Source: JAZNOQ01 sp045589215
GTDB lineage: Bacteria; Bacillota; Clostridia; Oscillospirales; CAG-272
Assembly: GCA_045589215.1 (NCBI GenBank)
Contig: JAZNOQ010000092.1
Location: 1 to 21,323 of the forward strand
Direction: 5' to 3'
Length of the DNA stretch: 21,323 nucleotides
Both the position numbers and the translations under genes were made by a program. Each line of letters starts with the position of its first letter. Position 1 is the stretch's first letter. This document shows positions 1-5,898 of the stretch, in pieces. Under the pieces are notes generated by a model. It had not been told where the DNA came from, ran no database searches, and worked only from the letters and a program-made list of their open reading frames with translations.

Positions 1-1422
1 CCGCTTGGCCTTCCGACTTCCCGACGCGTTCCTCGGCCACGCGGTGTAGCGTCCGTTCTTCTGCCGCATAAATTTGACGGGCGCGTCGTCGTATACGCTC
101 GCGTAGTTAATTACACCCCATTCGATCGCGGGCGCGTAGACCGACAGCGGCTTCAAGACAGAGCCCGGGGGACGCTTCGCGTCGGTCGCGTAGCTGTAAA
201 CGCGGTCACCCGTCTTTTCTCCGATCGCACCCGCAACGGCGAGGATATTGCCCGTTTTGGGATCGAGAACGATCATCGCGGATTCGGGCGTTTTGCCGTT
301 CGCGAGGCGCGGGAAATGCGACGTGTCGCGGTAATACGTCGAGAGGGTGTCCTGAAGCGCGCGGTCGATCGGCGTGTAGATGCGGAGTCCGCCGTAATAA
401 AGAAGATGCGACGCCTCCTCACGGCTGTATCCGTACTTTTCGCAAAGCCCGTCGACGACGTCGCGAATGACGAGATCGGTGTACCAGGAGTTGAACCCAT
501 CGGGATCTTTGCCCGCCTTCGTGCCTCCTTCCTTCACCGAGACGGGCGATTCGACCGCCGCGCGGTACTCGTCCTCGGTGATATAGTTTTGAAGAAGCAT
601 TTCACGGAGAATGCTGTCACGCCGCTTCTTGTTGTTTTCGGGGTGTTTCTTCGGGTCGTAGCGCGCAGGGCTCTGTGTGATCGCCGCGATCGATGCACAC
701 TCGGGAAGGGTAAGCTCCTTCGGCTCCTTTCCGAAATAGAAGCGCGACGCGCTCCCCACGCCGCGACAACCGTTTGCGAGATTGATGACATTCAAATACC
801 GCTCAAGGATCTCCTCCTTCCCAAGGCTCCTTTCGAGATCAAGGGCGCGAAAGACCTCGGTGACCTTTCGCATCGGCGTTTTCGCGCTTTCGCCTGTGAC
901 GTTCTTCACGAGCTGCTGGGTGATGGTCGAGCCGCCGAAGCTGCTGTCGCCTTTCAGGAGATAGTTGAGGACCGCCGCCCCTGTTCGCCTGAGATCAACG
1001 CCGCGGTGGGTGTAGAAGCGCTTGTCCTCGATCGCGACGAAGGCATTCCTGAGATCCTTCGGAATCTCGGAGAGGGGCACATAGACGGTTTTTTCGCCCC
1101 CCGAGAGGGTTTCGAGGAGGGTTGCACGGTCTCGGTCGACGTATGGATCGTCCGTGCCGTTCTCAAAATAGTAAAGCTCCGCCGCGCCGTACGCCTTGGG
1201 AGAAGAGAAGCGGGCTAGGTCGATACGGAAGACCTCGGGGTGCATTTCGACGTACACCGCACCGACTGCGGCGCAAACGCCGAATACGGTCACGGCGGCT
1301 AAAATGAATGCGAGCACTCCGAGGAAAAACGTGCGCGCGCGGCGGTGCTTTCTTTTTTTTCTCTCGGTTGCCCTCTGCTTTTTTTCTTGTGCTTCGATCT
1401 CTCTTTCGTCCCGTTGCTTCAT
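1..1422 (-). CDS. Class A penicillin-binding protein (transglycosylase/transpeptidase), partial
   Basis: Bifunctional peptidoglycan synthase, read leftward and cut by the window edge; about 474 residues are visible. The start is ATG at 1422 with a modest AGGA upstream. A basic cytoplasmic N-terminus is followed by one membrane segment (about residues 30-55). The GT51 transglycosylase domain shows its signature motifs: EDKRFYTHRG with the catalytic Glu at residue 132, GGSTITQQLVKN, and RKVTEVFRALDLE followed by ERYLN. The transpeptidase domain begins near residue 375 (SAMIVLDPKTG), and the acyl-serine motif SVLK is at residues 421-424 in RPPGSVLKP. The later SxN and KTG motifs lie beyond the edge. 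The family polymerises lipid II and cross-links stem peptides outside the membrane. It is divergent from the BofC-like gene. The frame is continuous and I see no damage. Class A PBP is certain; the exact paralogue is not. Confidence 0.95.
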   Translation of the reverse strand, partial: MKQRDEREIEAQEKKQRATERKKRKHRRARTFFLGVLAFILAAVTVFGVCAAVGAVYVEMHPEVFRIDLARFSSPKAYGAAELYYFENGTDDPYVDRDRATLLETLSGGEKTVYVPLSEIPKDLRNAFVAIEDKRFYTHRGVDLRRTGAAVLNYLLKGDSSFGGSTITQQLVKNVTGESAKTPMRKVTEVFRALDLERSLGKEEILERYLNVINLANGCRGVGSASRFYFGKEPKELTLPECASIAAITQSPARYDPKKHPENNKKRRDSILREMLLQNYITEDEYRAAVESPVSVKEGGTKAGKDPDGFNSWYTDLVIRDVVDGLCEKYGYSREEASHLLYYGGLRIYTPIDRALQDTLSTYYRDTSHFPRLANGKTPESAMIVLDPKTGNILAVAGAIGEKTGDRVYSYATDAKRPPGSVLKPLSVYAPAIEWGVINYASVYDDAPVKFMRQKNGRYTAWPRNASGSRKAKR

Positions 1423-1491
1423 TGCTTTCCGTCCTGATTTCATCTATAAAATATGCGGTGAATGTCCGTACGGTTATTGTGCCACGGAATT

Positions 1492-1521
1492 TTGCATATA
1501 TGAGCCTCTCCTCGGTAATAA
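1492..1521 (+). promoter_or_regulatory. Possible promoter for the BofC-like gene
   Basis: TTGCAT (1492-1497), an 18-base spacer, then TAATAA (1516-1521), in the 175-base gap between the divergent PBP and BofC-like genes. The -10 is poor, so this is tentative. I saw no convincing promoter for the PBP in the same gap. Confidence 0.3.
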
Positions 1522-1597
1522 TAGGTGCAAGCGGCAGGAAACACGGGCAAGGTCTTCCGTTCCTTCCTGCAATTTCAAGCTTTTCATGGAGGAATTT

Positions 1598-2083
1598 ATG
1601 AAGCTGTCAAGAAATATTATGATCCTTTTCGGGTCTTATCTCGGTGCCGTCGCACTCGTTGCGATGGTCGGACGGTTCACGGTGTCGCCCCTTGGGAACA
1701 AGGAGGACGTGCCCTCGGGTGAACAGGACGTTTTCGTCGACGTGACGGATCCTGCGGAAACCGATCTTCCCGTCGCGGTAACGCCCGACGGTGAGACCGA
1801 CGCGCCGACGGTCGAAACGAACGGGGAAACAGATATCCCCGAAAGCGATGAGACGCCCGCCGAGCCCGAAAAGCCGACGGTCTACTACCTGAAGACAGTC
1901 ACGGGGGAGGACGGCACGGGGACGAACGCGATCGGCCTTTACAATGCGGACGGTGCGCTTCTCGACGTGCTGTCGACTCCCGCATTTGCCCTTCCGTCAT
2001 CCGACCGCGCGCTTCTTGAAAACGGCATCGAGGTCGTCGGTGACGAGGCGCTTGCCGCAGTCCTCGAGGATTTCGGGGGATAA
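1598..2083 (+). CDS. Membrane-anchored protein with BofC C-terminal-like domain
   Basis: 161 residues. The ATG at 1598 is chosen because GGAGGA sits six bases upstream; the longer open frame upstream lacks a site. One N-terminal membrane segment (about residues 7-25) is followed by an acidic Asp/Glu/Thr/Pro-rich linker (about 35-95). A small C-terminal domain begins YYLKTVTGEDG and ends with LPSSDRALLENGIEV and LEDFGG. The pattern LP..D...L..GI followed by L...LEDF resembles the BofC C-terminal-like domain of many small clostridial proteins. In Bacillus, BofC tunes SpoIVB in sporulation; that role cannot be transferred here. The predicted topology is an anchored extracytoplasmic domain on a flexible stalk. 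The fold assignment is from pattern memory, so moderate. A terminator follows 10 bases after the stop. Confidence 0.8.
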   Translation: MKLSRNIMILFGSYLGAVALVAMVGRFTVSPLGNKEDVPSGEQDVFVDVTDPAETDLPVAVTPDGETDAPTVETNGETDIPESDETPAEPEKPTVYYLKTVTGEDGTGTNAIGLYNADGALLDVLSTPAFALPSSDRALLENGIEVVGDEALAAVLEDFGG

Positions 2084-2093
2084 AAGGGAACAG

Positions 2094-2135
2094 AAAAGGA
2101 ACCGCTCGCGTTGAAACGGTTCCTTTTGATTTTTT
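2094..2135 (+). terminator. Rho-independent terminator, possibly bidirectional
   Basis: An 11-bp stem AAAAGGAACCG (2094-2104) pairs with CGGTTCCTTTT (2117-2127), followed by GATTTTTT. It closes the BofC-like gene. On the minus strand the stem ends in four T and could also end a leftward transcript. Confidence 0.88.
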
Positions 2136-2191
2136 GTATGGACTGCGTGTTTGTAGACGGTATGCAGAGGGAGGTTTACTGTTTTTCTTTA
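2094..2191 (-). ncRNA. Candidate small RNA (about 95-100 nt)
   Basis: A promoter-like pair at 2198-2226 would start a leftward transcript near 2191, and the hairpin at 2094-2127 would end it. Nothing in the interval codes for protein. The predicted RNA has an unpaired-looking 5' half containing CCTCC, which is complementary to Shine-Dalgarno sequences. The evidence is promoter plus terminator geometry only. Antisense read-through toward the BofC-like gene is the alternative. Confidence 0.25.
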
Positions 2192-2197
2192 CACCTC

Positions 2198-2226
2198 ATT
2201 ATAACACAAAATCGGCAGAGAAGCAA
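2198..2226 (-). promoter_or_regulatory. Promoter-like pair reading leftward
   Basis: On the minus strand, TTGCTT (2226-2221), exactly 17 bases, then TATAAT (2203-2198). It overlaps the terminator of the PAP2-like gene, and no coding gene follows it before the PBP start at 1422, about 770 bases away. Confidence 0.4.
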
Positions 2227-2240
2227 GACCCTCTCTGCCG
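2206..2240 (-). terminator. Terminator of the PAP2-like gene
   Basis: On the minus strand, CGGCAGAGA pairs with TCTCTGCCG (stem arms at 2240-2232 and 2221-2213), followed by ATTTTG. It lies about 20 bases past the PAP2-like stop. Confidence 0.8.
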
Positions 2241-2260
2241 AAGCTATTTTATAAAACCGT

Positions 2261-2887
2261 TCACACCAACATATAAACACTCGCCGCGAGGAGATATGCG
2301 ACGATCGGAACGCCAGAACCGATGAGGTACTCGCGCGCCGTGTGGTGCTTTCCGCGGAGCGAAGCCCAGAAGATGAGAGACCACAAAATCACACCCGTGA
2401 CCGCGCCCGCCGTGCCGACGTAAAGGCAGAGCAGGAGGATCGGACCCGACACGCTGCACGCGTGTCCGCTTGCCCGCACTCGGATGACCTTATTGAGGAC
2501 AAGCAGAAGCACGACCGAAAGGAGATAGGTCAGATGAATGACGCGAAGCCCCTCGGTGCAGTGCGCGAGAAGTCCGTAAAGAACGACCGAAACATATCCG
2601 AGCGCCGAGAGGTACATCGCGAGACTGCGCTGTCCGTCGCGCCCCTTTCTTTTGATCGCGGGAACGGCGTAGGAAAGCGGATAGGCGAGAAGGGGAACGA
2701 GGGCGAGGAAGCACTGCGAGAACAGGAGATGTGACACCGAGGTGAAGAGCTCGGGGCGCGCGAACCACAGAAGGGTAAGGATCGCGGCGACCATCAAAGG
2801 GGGGACCGACACGATGCGGATGACGCGCGCGAGGCGGTCGAGTGCATTCGAAGGATTTCTTGCGGGATTTCTGACCTCATTTATCAT
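2261..2887 (-). CDS. PAP2-superfamily-like integral membrane protein
   Basis: 208 residues with about six membrane segments, starting at ATG 2887 behind GAGG. PAP2 phosphatases carry K-x6-RP, PSGH and SRx5H motifs. Here NKVIRVRASGHA (residues 132-143) supplies Lys133 and a PSGH-like ASGH with His142, and ASLRGKHHTAREYLIG (175-190) supplies the third-motif histidine. The Arg-Pro pair is not canonical, so the active site is partly degenerate. Family members dephosphorylate lipid phosphates such as undecaprenyl pyrophosphate or phosphatidate at the membrane face; the substrate here is unknown. The gene stands alone, with its own terminator downstream and a probable promoter about 130 bases upstream. 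Superfamily membership is fairly secure; catalytic activity is not. Confidence 0.85.
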   Translation of the reverse strand: MINEVRNPARNPSNALDRLARVIRIVSVPPLMVAAILTLLWFARPELFTSVSHLLFSQCFLALVPLLAYPLSYAVPAIKRKGRDGQRSLAMYLSALGYVSVVLYGLLAHCTEGLRVIHLTYLLSVVLLLVLNKVIRVRASGHACSVSGPILLLCLYVGTAGAVTGVILWSLIFWASLRGKHHTAREYLIGSGVPIVAYLLAASVYMLV

Positions 2888-2907
2888 TTTAAGACCTCAT
2901 TTCCTCG

Positions 2908-2924
2908 CGCACCGATGCGGTGCG
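2908..2924 (-). other. Leader hairpin upstream of the PAP2-like gene
   Basis: A perfect 7-bp stem CGCACCG / CGGTGCG with loop ATG, about 20 bases before the PAP2-like start. On the plus strand it is followed by seven T and looks like a terminator, but no rightward gene precedes it. A 5'-leader structure is the simpler reading. Confidence 0.45.
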
Positions 2925-3018
2925 GAGAGCCGTTTTTTTATTATGTAGCCGCTACGAGACGGCGAAAAAGAAGAATTCAAACTATCAAATGTAGTATTGA
3001 AAACCACATCCAACATTA

Positions 3019-3045
3019 TTTTATACCAAATCAAGTATTTCTACA
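3019..3045 (-). promoter_or_regulatory. Probable promoter of the PAP2-like gene
   Basis: On the minus strand, an extended -10 TGGTATAAA (3027-3019) with a weak TTGTAG 15 bases upstream. The region is locally AT-rich, unlike the flanking genes. It implies a leader of about 125 bases. Confidence 0.4.
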
Positions 3046-3130
3046 ACGGACAATTGCAGTGCGAATGTTCGAAAATTAGACAAAAAAAGCGATTTGCACA
3101 AGGATTTTCGGCGAGAGTGTTCGGGGTGGT

Positions 3131-3301
3131 TAGAAGGCTCCCTCCGGGAGGACGCTTAGCGGCGCGAGCGCAATGAATGACACCACGGTGTGGTGTCAGA
3201 ACGCGAGCGAGACCGAGCCCGCGCGATGTTTGCCTTAGGGCAAACTCGACGGTTGGCTTTGCCAACCCGCAGGCGAGACGCTGTCGCGAAGCGACTGAGG
3301 G
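3131..3301. repeat. Mosaic hairpin repeat interrupted by a three-hairpin insert
   Basis: The outer parts look like one repeat unit: CTCCC-TCC-GGGAG (3138-3150), and GTCGC-GAA-GCGAC (3283-3295) followed by TGAGGGAG. In the related units at 3506-3594 and 18139-18233 the two equivalent hairpins are one base apart; here 132 bases separate them. That insert carries TGACACCAC-GGT-GTGGTGTCA (3178-3198), GTTTGCC-TTAG-GGCAAAC (3228-3245) and GGTTGGC-TTT-GCCAACC (3251-3267), embedded in GCGCGAG-type sequence. A repeat inserted into a repeat is inference from this comparison. Confidence 0.6.
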
Positions 3302-3377
3302 AGAATGCGCAGGGATGAGGTTTCATCAAAATATTTCGTGGCGCGGGCTCCCCCCGTCTTTTGCTTCGCAAAATCCA

Positions 3378-3388
3378 CCCCCCCCCCC
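3378..3388 (+). repeat. Homopolymer of eleven C
   Basis: An uninterrupted C11 run directly followed by GGAGGGAGG, in gene-free DNA. The length is prone to slippage and to sequencing error. Confidence 0.95.
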
Positions 3389-3454
3389 GGAGGGAGGCTT
3401 TGGACGGGCTGTCGTGGGCGCCAGCCCCTACCGAGGTGGTTGCGTATTTTTTTC

Positions 3455-3479
3455 GTAGGGGCGATTCAAGAATCGCCCG
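3455..3479. repeat. GTAGGGG-palindrome-CCCG unit, copy 1
   Basis: GTAGGGG, then CGATTC-AA-GAATCG, then CCCG. Including the flanking GGG/CCC, the stem is a perfect 9 bp (3459-3478). It shares its frame with the unit at 3600-3623, but the inner palindrome differs. Confidence 0.65.
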
Positions 3480-3505
3480 CCAAACGAACAGCCCACGGTC
3501 GCCCA

Positions 3506-3594
3506 TCCGTCGCCTACGGCGACACCTTCCCCCACCGGGGAAGGCTTGCGTTGCCTCTCCCTATGGGAGAGGTGTCACGAAGTGACGGAGAGGG
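3506..3594. repeat. REP/MITE-like four-hairpin element, copy 1
   Basis: Four consecutive stems: GTCGCC-TAC-GGCGAC (3509-3523), CCTTCCCC-CACC-GGGGAAGG (3525-3544), CCTCTCCC-TAT-GGGAGAGG (3554-3572), and GTCAC-GAA-GTGAC (3574-3586) followed by GGAGAGGG. The right half matches 18191-18233 in frame and in flanks but not in the inner stem. The first stem is the exact reverse complement of the last stem of the 18 kb copy. This is the architecture of a mosaic, inverted palindromic repeat. No transposase gene is present in the window. Confidence 0.75.
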
Positions 3595-3599
3595 TAAAC

Positions 3600-3623
3600 G
3601 TAGGGGAGGCTATCAGCCTCCCG
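3600..3623. repeat. GTAGGGG-palindrome-CCCG unit, copy 2
   Basis: GTAGGGG, then AGGCT-ATC-AGCCT, then CCCG; the stem with flanks is a perfect 8 bp (3604-3622). It has the same flanks as 3455-3479 around a different palindrome. Confidence 0.65.
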
Positions 3624-3782
3624 AAAAGAGGACCGTCGAGGACGCCGGTTCCTACGGGTTGGTTGCGACTTCCATCTCGTCCGCGCGTGAGATGCTAGGC
3701 GATCTGCCGAGGGTCGGCCGAGGCAGTCAAGCGGGCAGAGCCCACTATGCCTTTGTTTTTCTGCGAGACTTGTCCGAAAGGC

Positions 3783-3811
3783 TTGACAGTAAGGGGGGAT
3801 TGTGCTATACT
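3783..3811 (+). promoter_or_regulatory. Strong sigma-A-type promoter of the ymfF-lgt-folD operon
   Basis: TTGACA (3783-3788), a 17-base spacer and TATACT (3806-3811), with transcription expected from about 3818. It is the only good promoter before six tightly packed rightward genes. Confidence 0.88.
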
Positions 3812-3817
3812 AAATAG

Positions 3818-3895
3818 GATAAAAAAGAGTAAGCTCCCGTACATTTTCGGGAGACGCCCAGACACCGATCACGGGCGAAAAGGAGCTGTAAAACA
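3818..3895 (+). promoter_or_regulatory. Structured 5' leader with possible SD sequestration
   Basis: Two local hairpins are visible: CTCCCG (3834-3839) with CGGGAG (3848-3853), and CGCCC (3855-3859) with GGGCG (3873-3877). The same 5' arm also reads AGCTCC (3832-3837), a perfect complement of GGAGCT (3882-3887), which contains the Shine-Dalgarno AGGAG of the first gene. The two pairings exclude each other, so the leader could switch between an open and a closed ribosome site. No known riboswitch class was recognised. Confidence 0.4.
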
Positions 3896-4576
3896 ATGGC
3901 TATCGAAACGAAAGAGACCGAGACGCGCGACGTGCGCGTGCACGTTCGTTCACTGCAATACGATTACAGAGCGTCGCTGTCGGAGCGCATTCAGAAAATG
4001 CGTGAACGGGCAGAGTCACTTCTTGAGGCACTTTCCGAAATTGGGATGCTCGACGACGAAGAAGAAACGCGCGAGGAGCTTTACGACGAGGCTCTGTGCG
4101 GAGACGCGGGCGAGCCCTTCGAGATGGTGACCGAGGGACGGCTTCGCGTCAAGGGAAACCTTTGCGAGCTTTCCTATATGGAAACGGGCGCGGAGGGGCT
4201 TGAGGACACGAAAACCACGCTCGTTTTTTCGAAGAACCGACCGAACGTTGTGACGCTGACGCGCACGGGTATGATGAAGATGACCCTTTCCTTCGAAACG
4301 GGGCGGCATCACATCGGTGACTACCACATCGGTGCGCTTCAGGCGCTCTTTTCGGACGGCAAGCGCGGGCTTTCGATCGCGTCCTACGCGCGGAAGGTGC
4401 AGAATGATCTCCTCACGAGCGGCACGCTCGAGCTTGACTACATCGTCGAGGTGCGCGGTATGGATACGCAGAGGACGGTGTTCTCGCTGTCGATCTCGGA
4501 TCTTCCGCGCGTTCCGAACGGCTTTTCGGGGGGGACAGACGATTGTTCGCCCGACGGGGAAGGGGTTATTCAATGA
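3896..4576 (+). CDS. DUF1934 domain protein (YwiB-like)
   Basis: 226 residues, starting at ATG 3896 with AGGAG ten bases upstream. DUF1934 is a small beta-barrel (calycin-like) family of unproven function. The family pattern is visible: VRVHVRSLQYD at the N-terminus, then FEMVTEGRLRVKGNLCELSYMETGAEGLEDTKTTLVF broken over about residues 75-112, VVTLTRTGMMKMTLSFE, and a final LELDYIVEV strand. Unusual here is an acidic insertion (about residues 38-72, rich in Glu and Asp) between the first strand and the core, which makes it longer than a typical member. It is the first gene of the operon; its TGA overlaps the ymfF ATG by four bases, implying translational coupling. Family assignment is secure, function is not. 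Confidence 0.85.
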   Translation: MAIETKETETRDVRVHVRSLQYDYRASLSERIQKMRERAESLLEALSEIGMLDDEEETREELYDEALCGDAGEPFEMVTEGRLRVKGNLCELSYMETGAEGLEDTKTTLVFSKNRPNVVTLTRTGMMKMTLSFETGRHHIGDYHIGALQALFSDGKRGLSIASYARKVQNDLLTSGTLELDYIVEVRGMDTQRTVFSLSISDLPRVPNGFSGGTDDCSPDGEGVIQ

Positions 4577-5898
4577 TCCCGAAGGAATACGATCTCGGGA
4601 ACGGAATGACGCTTTCGGCACTCTCGACCGATCGCTTTAAGACCGCCAGCCTGACGGTCTCGACCGCCCTGCTTGCGGACAGCAAGCTGTCGCCGCAAAG
4701 CACGCTCCTGCTCGGCGTTCTCGGGCGCGGAAGCGCAAAGCATCCGACCCTTCTTTCCCTGAACCGCCGTATGGATGAATTGTACGATCTGACGCTCTTT
4801 TCACGCAATTACCGTATGGGCGACCTGCAGATCCTCGGCAGCGGCGCGTATTTCATCGATCCCGCCTTTCTGCCCGCAACGGAGGACGGTCGCGCGCTCG
4901 AAAAAGAAAATGTGCAGATGCTTGCGGACAGCCTTTACGCGCCGCTTTACGACGAAAACGGACTTTTCCGCGCGGACTACGTGGAGAAGGAAAAGACGGT
5001 GCTGTGCGACGTGATCCGCGATGAAAAGAACAATCCCGCCGCCTACGCGGAGCAGAGAAGCCGCGAGCTGACGTTTGCGGGCGAGCCCCACGGCGTGTCC
5101 TTTTACGGTACGATTGACGGGGTGCGGGAGATGATGCCTGAGGCAGTTACGGAGCGCTATCGCGCGCTCCTACCGCACGCTCCCCTTCGCTTTTTCTACG
5201 TCGGCTCGACCGAGGGAGAGCGAATGGCGGAGCTGATCGAAAACGCCTTCCGAACGGAGGGAGACCGCCCTGCGACCGACGGTGCGCTCGGAGCGACGTT
5301 GCCACCGCTTGGCACCAAAGACCTCGCACAGAAGCGGTACTTCGAGGAGACGCTCCCCGTGCCGCAGAGCAAGCTCGTCCTCACCCTTTCGAGCGGCGCG
5401 GATCTCAGGAGTGACGATATCTATACGGCAATGGTATATAACGAGATCCTCGGCGGGTCTCCGACGTCGAAGCTCTTCACGAACGTGCGTGAAAAAAAGA
5501 GCCTTTGCTATTATTGTTCGTCGGTGCTTGATTTTTATAAGGGATATTTTTCTGTCGCGTCGGGCATTCGCCTCGAAAACCGCGCAGAGACCGAGGCGGC
5601 GATCCTCTACGAGGTCGAACAGATGCGTGCGGGACATATTTCGGCACTTGAGCTCGAAAACGCAAAGCGCTATCTCGCGTCGGTCTATACGAGCCTTTAC
5701 GACAGCGCGTCCTCGATCGAAAGCTATTTTCTGTCGCGCGGGATCTACGGCGTTTCGGTAACGCCCGAGGAAACGCGGGCGGCGATCGCGCGCGTGACGC
5801 GTGAGGACGTCGTGCGCTTCTCGTCGCGCGTAACGCTCTCGTCGGTCTACTTCCTCGCGGGAACGCGGACAGATGGTGGAGAGGAGGACGCAGAATGA
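4573..5898 (+). CDS. ymfF: M16-family peptidase-like protein YmfF (non-catalytic partner)
   Basis: 441 residues. The ATG at 4573 is chosen over the in-frame ATG at 4543 because it makes the usual ATGA overlap and starts MIPKEYDLGNGMTL, as M16 proteins do. The M16 fold is clear, but the zinc motif HxxEH is absent: the expected place reads LLLGVLGRGSAKHPTLLSLN. Later M16 features remain, including ILGGSPTSKLFTNVREKKSLCYYCSS. Such non-catalytic members pair with an active one, here the next gene, overlapping by four bases. In Bacillus subtilis the ymfF/ymfH pair has been linked genetically to 5-aminopentanol modification of elongation factor P; whether that holds here is unknown. M16 assignment is very secure; the name is by orthology of the pair. 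Confidence 0.92.
   Translation: MIPKEYDLGNGMTLSALSTDRFKTASLTVSTALLADSKLSPQSTLLLGVLGRGSAKHPTLLSLNRRMDELYDLTLFSRNYRMGDLQILGSGAYFIDPAFLPATEDGRALEKENVQMLADSLYAPLYDENGLFRADYVEKEKTVLCDVIRDEKNNPAAYAEQRSRELTFAGEPHGVSFYGTIDGVREMMPEAVTERYRALLPHAPLRFFYVGSTEGERMAELIENAFRTEGDRPATDGALGATLPPLGTKDLAQKRYFEETLPVPQSKLVLTLSSGADLRSDDIYTAMVYNEILGGSPTSKLFTNVREKKSLCYYCSSVLDFYKGYFSVASGIRLENRAETEAAILYEVEQMRAGHISALELENAKRYLASVYTSLYDSASSIESYFLSRGIYGVSVTPEETRAAIARVTREDVVRFSSRVTLSSVYFLAGTRTDGGEEDAE

Larger units (their letters stand above)
2888..3782. other. Long gene-free, hairpin-rich intergenic region
   Basis: No frame here resembles a protein; the longer open frames run through palindromes and are GC-driven. 2940-3060 is AT-rich promoter-type DNA. 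3131-3623 holds at least thirteen perfect or near-perfect short hairpins, most with three-base loops. 3655-3760 has further imperfect stems (CATCTC/GAGATG, CTGCC/GGCAG) that I could not assign to an RNA family. I looked for a tRNA or riboswitch and could not build one. Confidence 0.8.

Noticed and set aside
316..1218. A 300-codon plus-strand frame opposite the PBP
   Set aside because: The minus strand encodes unmistakable transglycosylase and transpeptidase motifs; the plus frame is Arg/Asp-rich shadow.
2908..2940. Plus-strand terminator (hairpin followed by seven T)
   Set aside because: No rightward gene precedes it; it fits better as a leader hairpin of the leftward PAP2-like gene.
3131..3301. 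CRISPR array
   Set aside because: The hairpins differ from one another and spacing is irregular; there are no repeated units of constant length and no cas genes.
3655..3760. tRNA or riboswitch upstream of the operon promoter
   Set aside because: Several stems can be drawn, but no cloverleaf, T-loop or known aptamer core appears, and the region lies upstream of the promoter rather than in the transcript.
3305..3817. A 170-codon open frame across the intergenic region
   Set aside because: It runs through inverted repeats and a C11 run, has no ribosome site or family-like sequence, and competing frames of similar size exist on the other strand.
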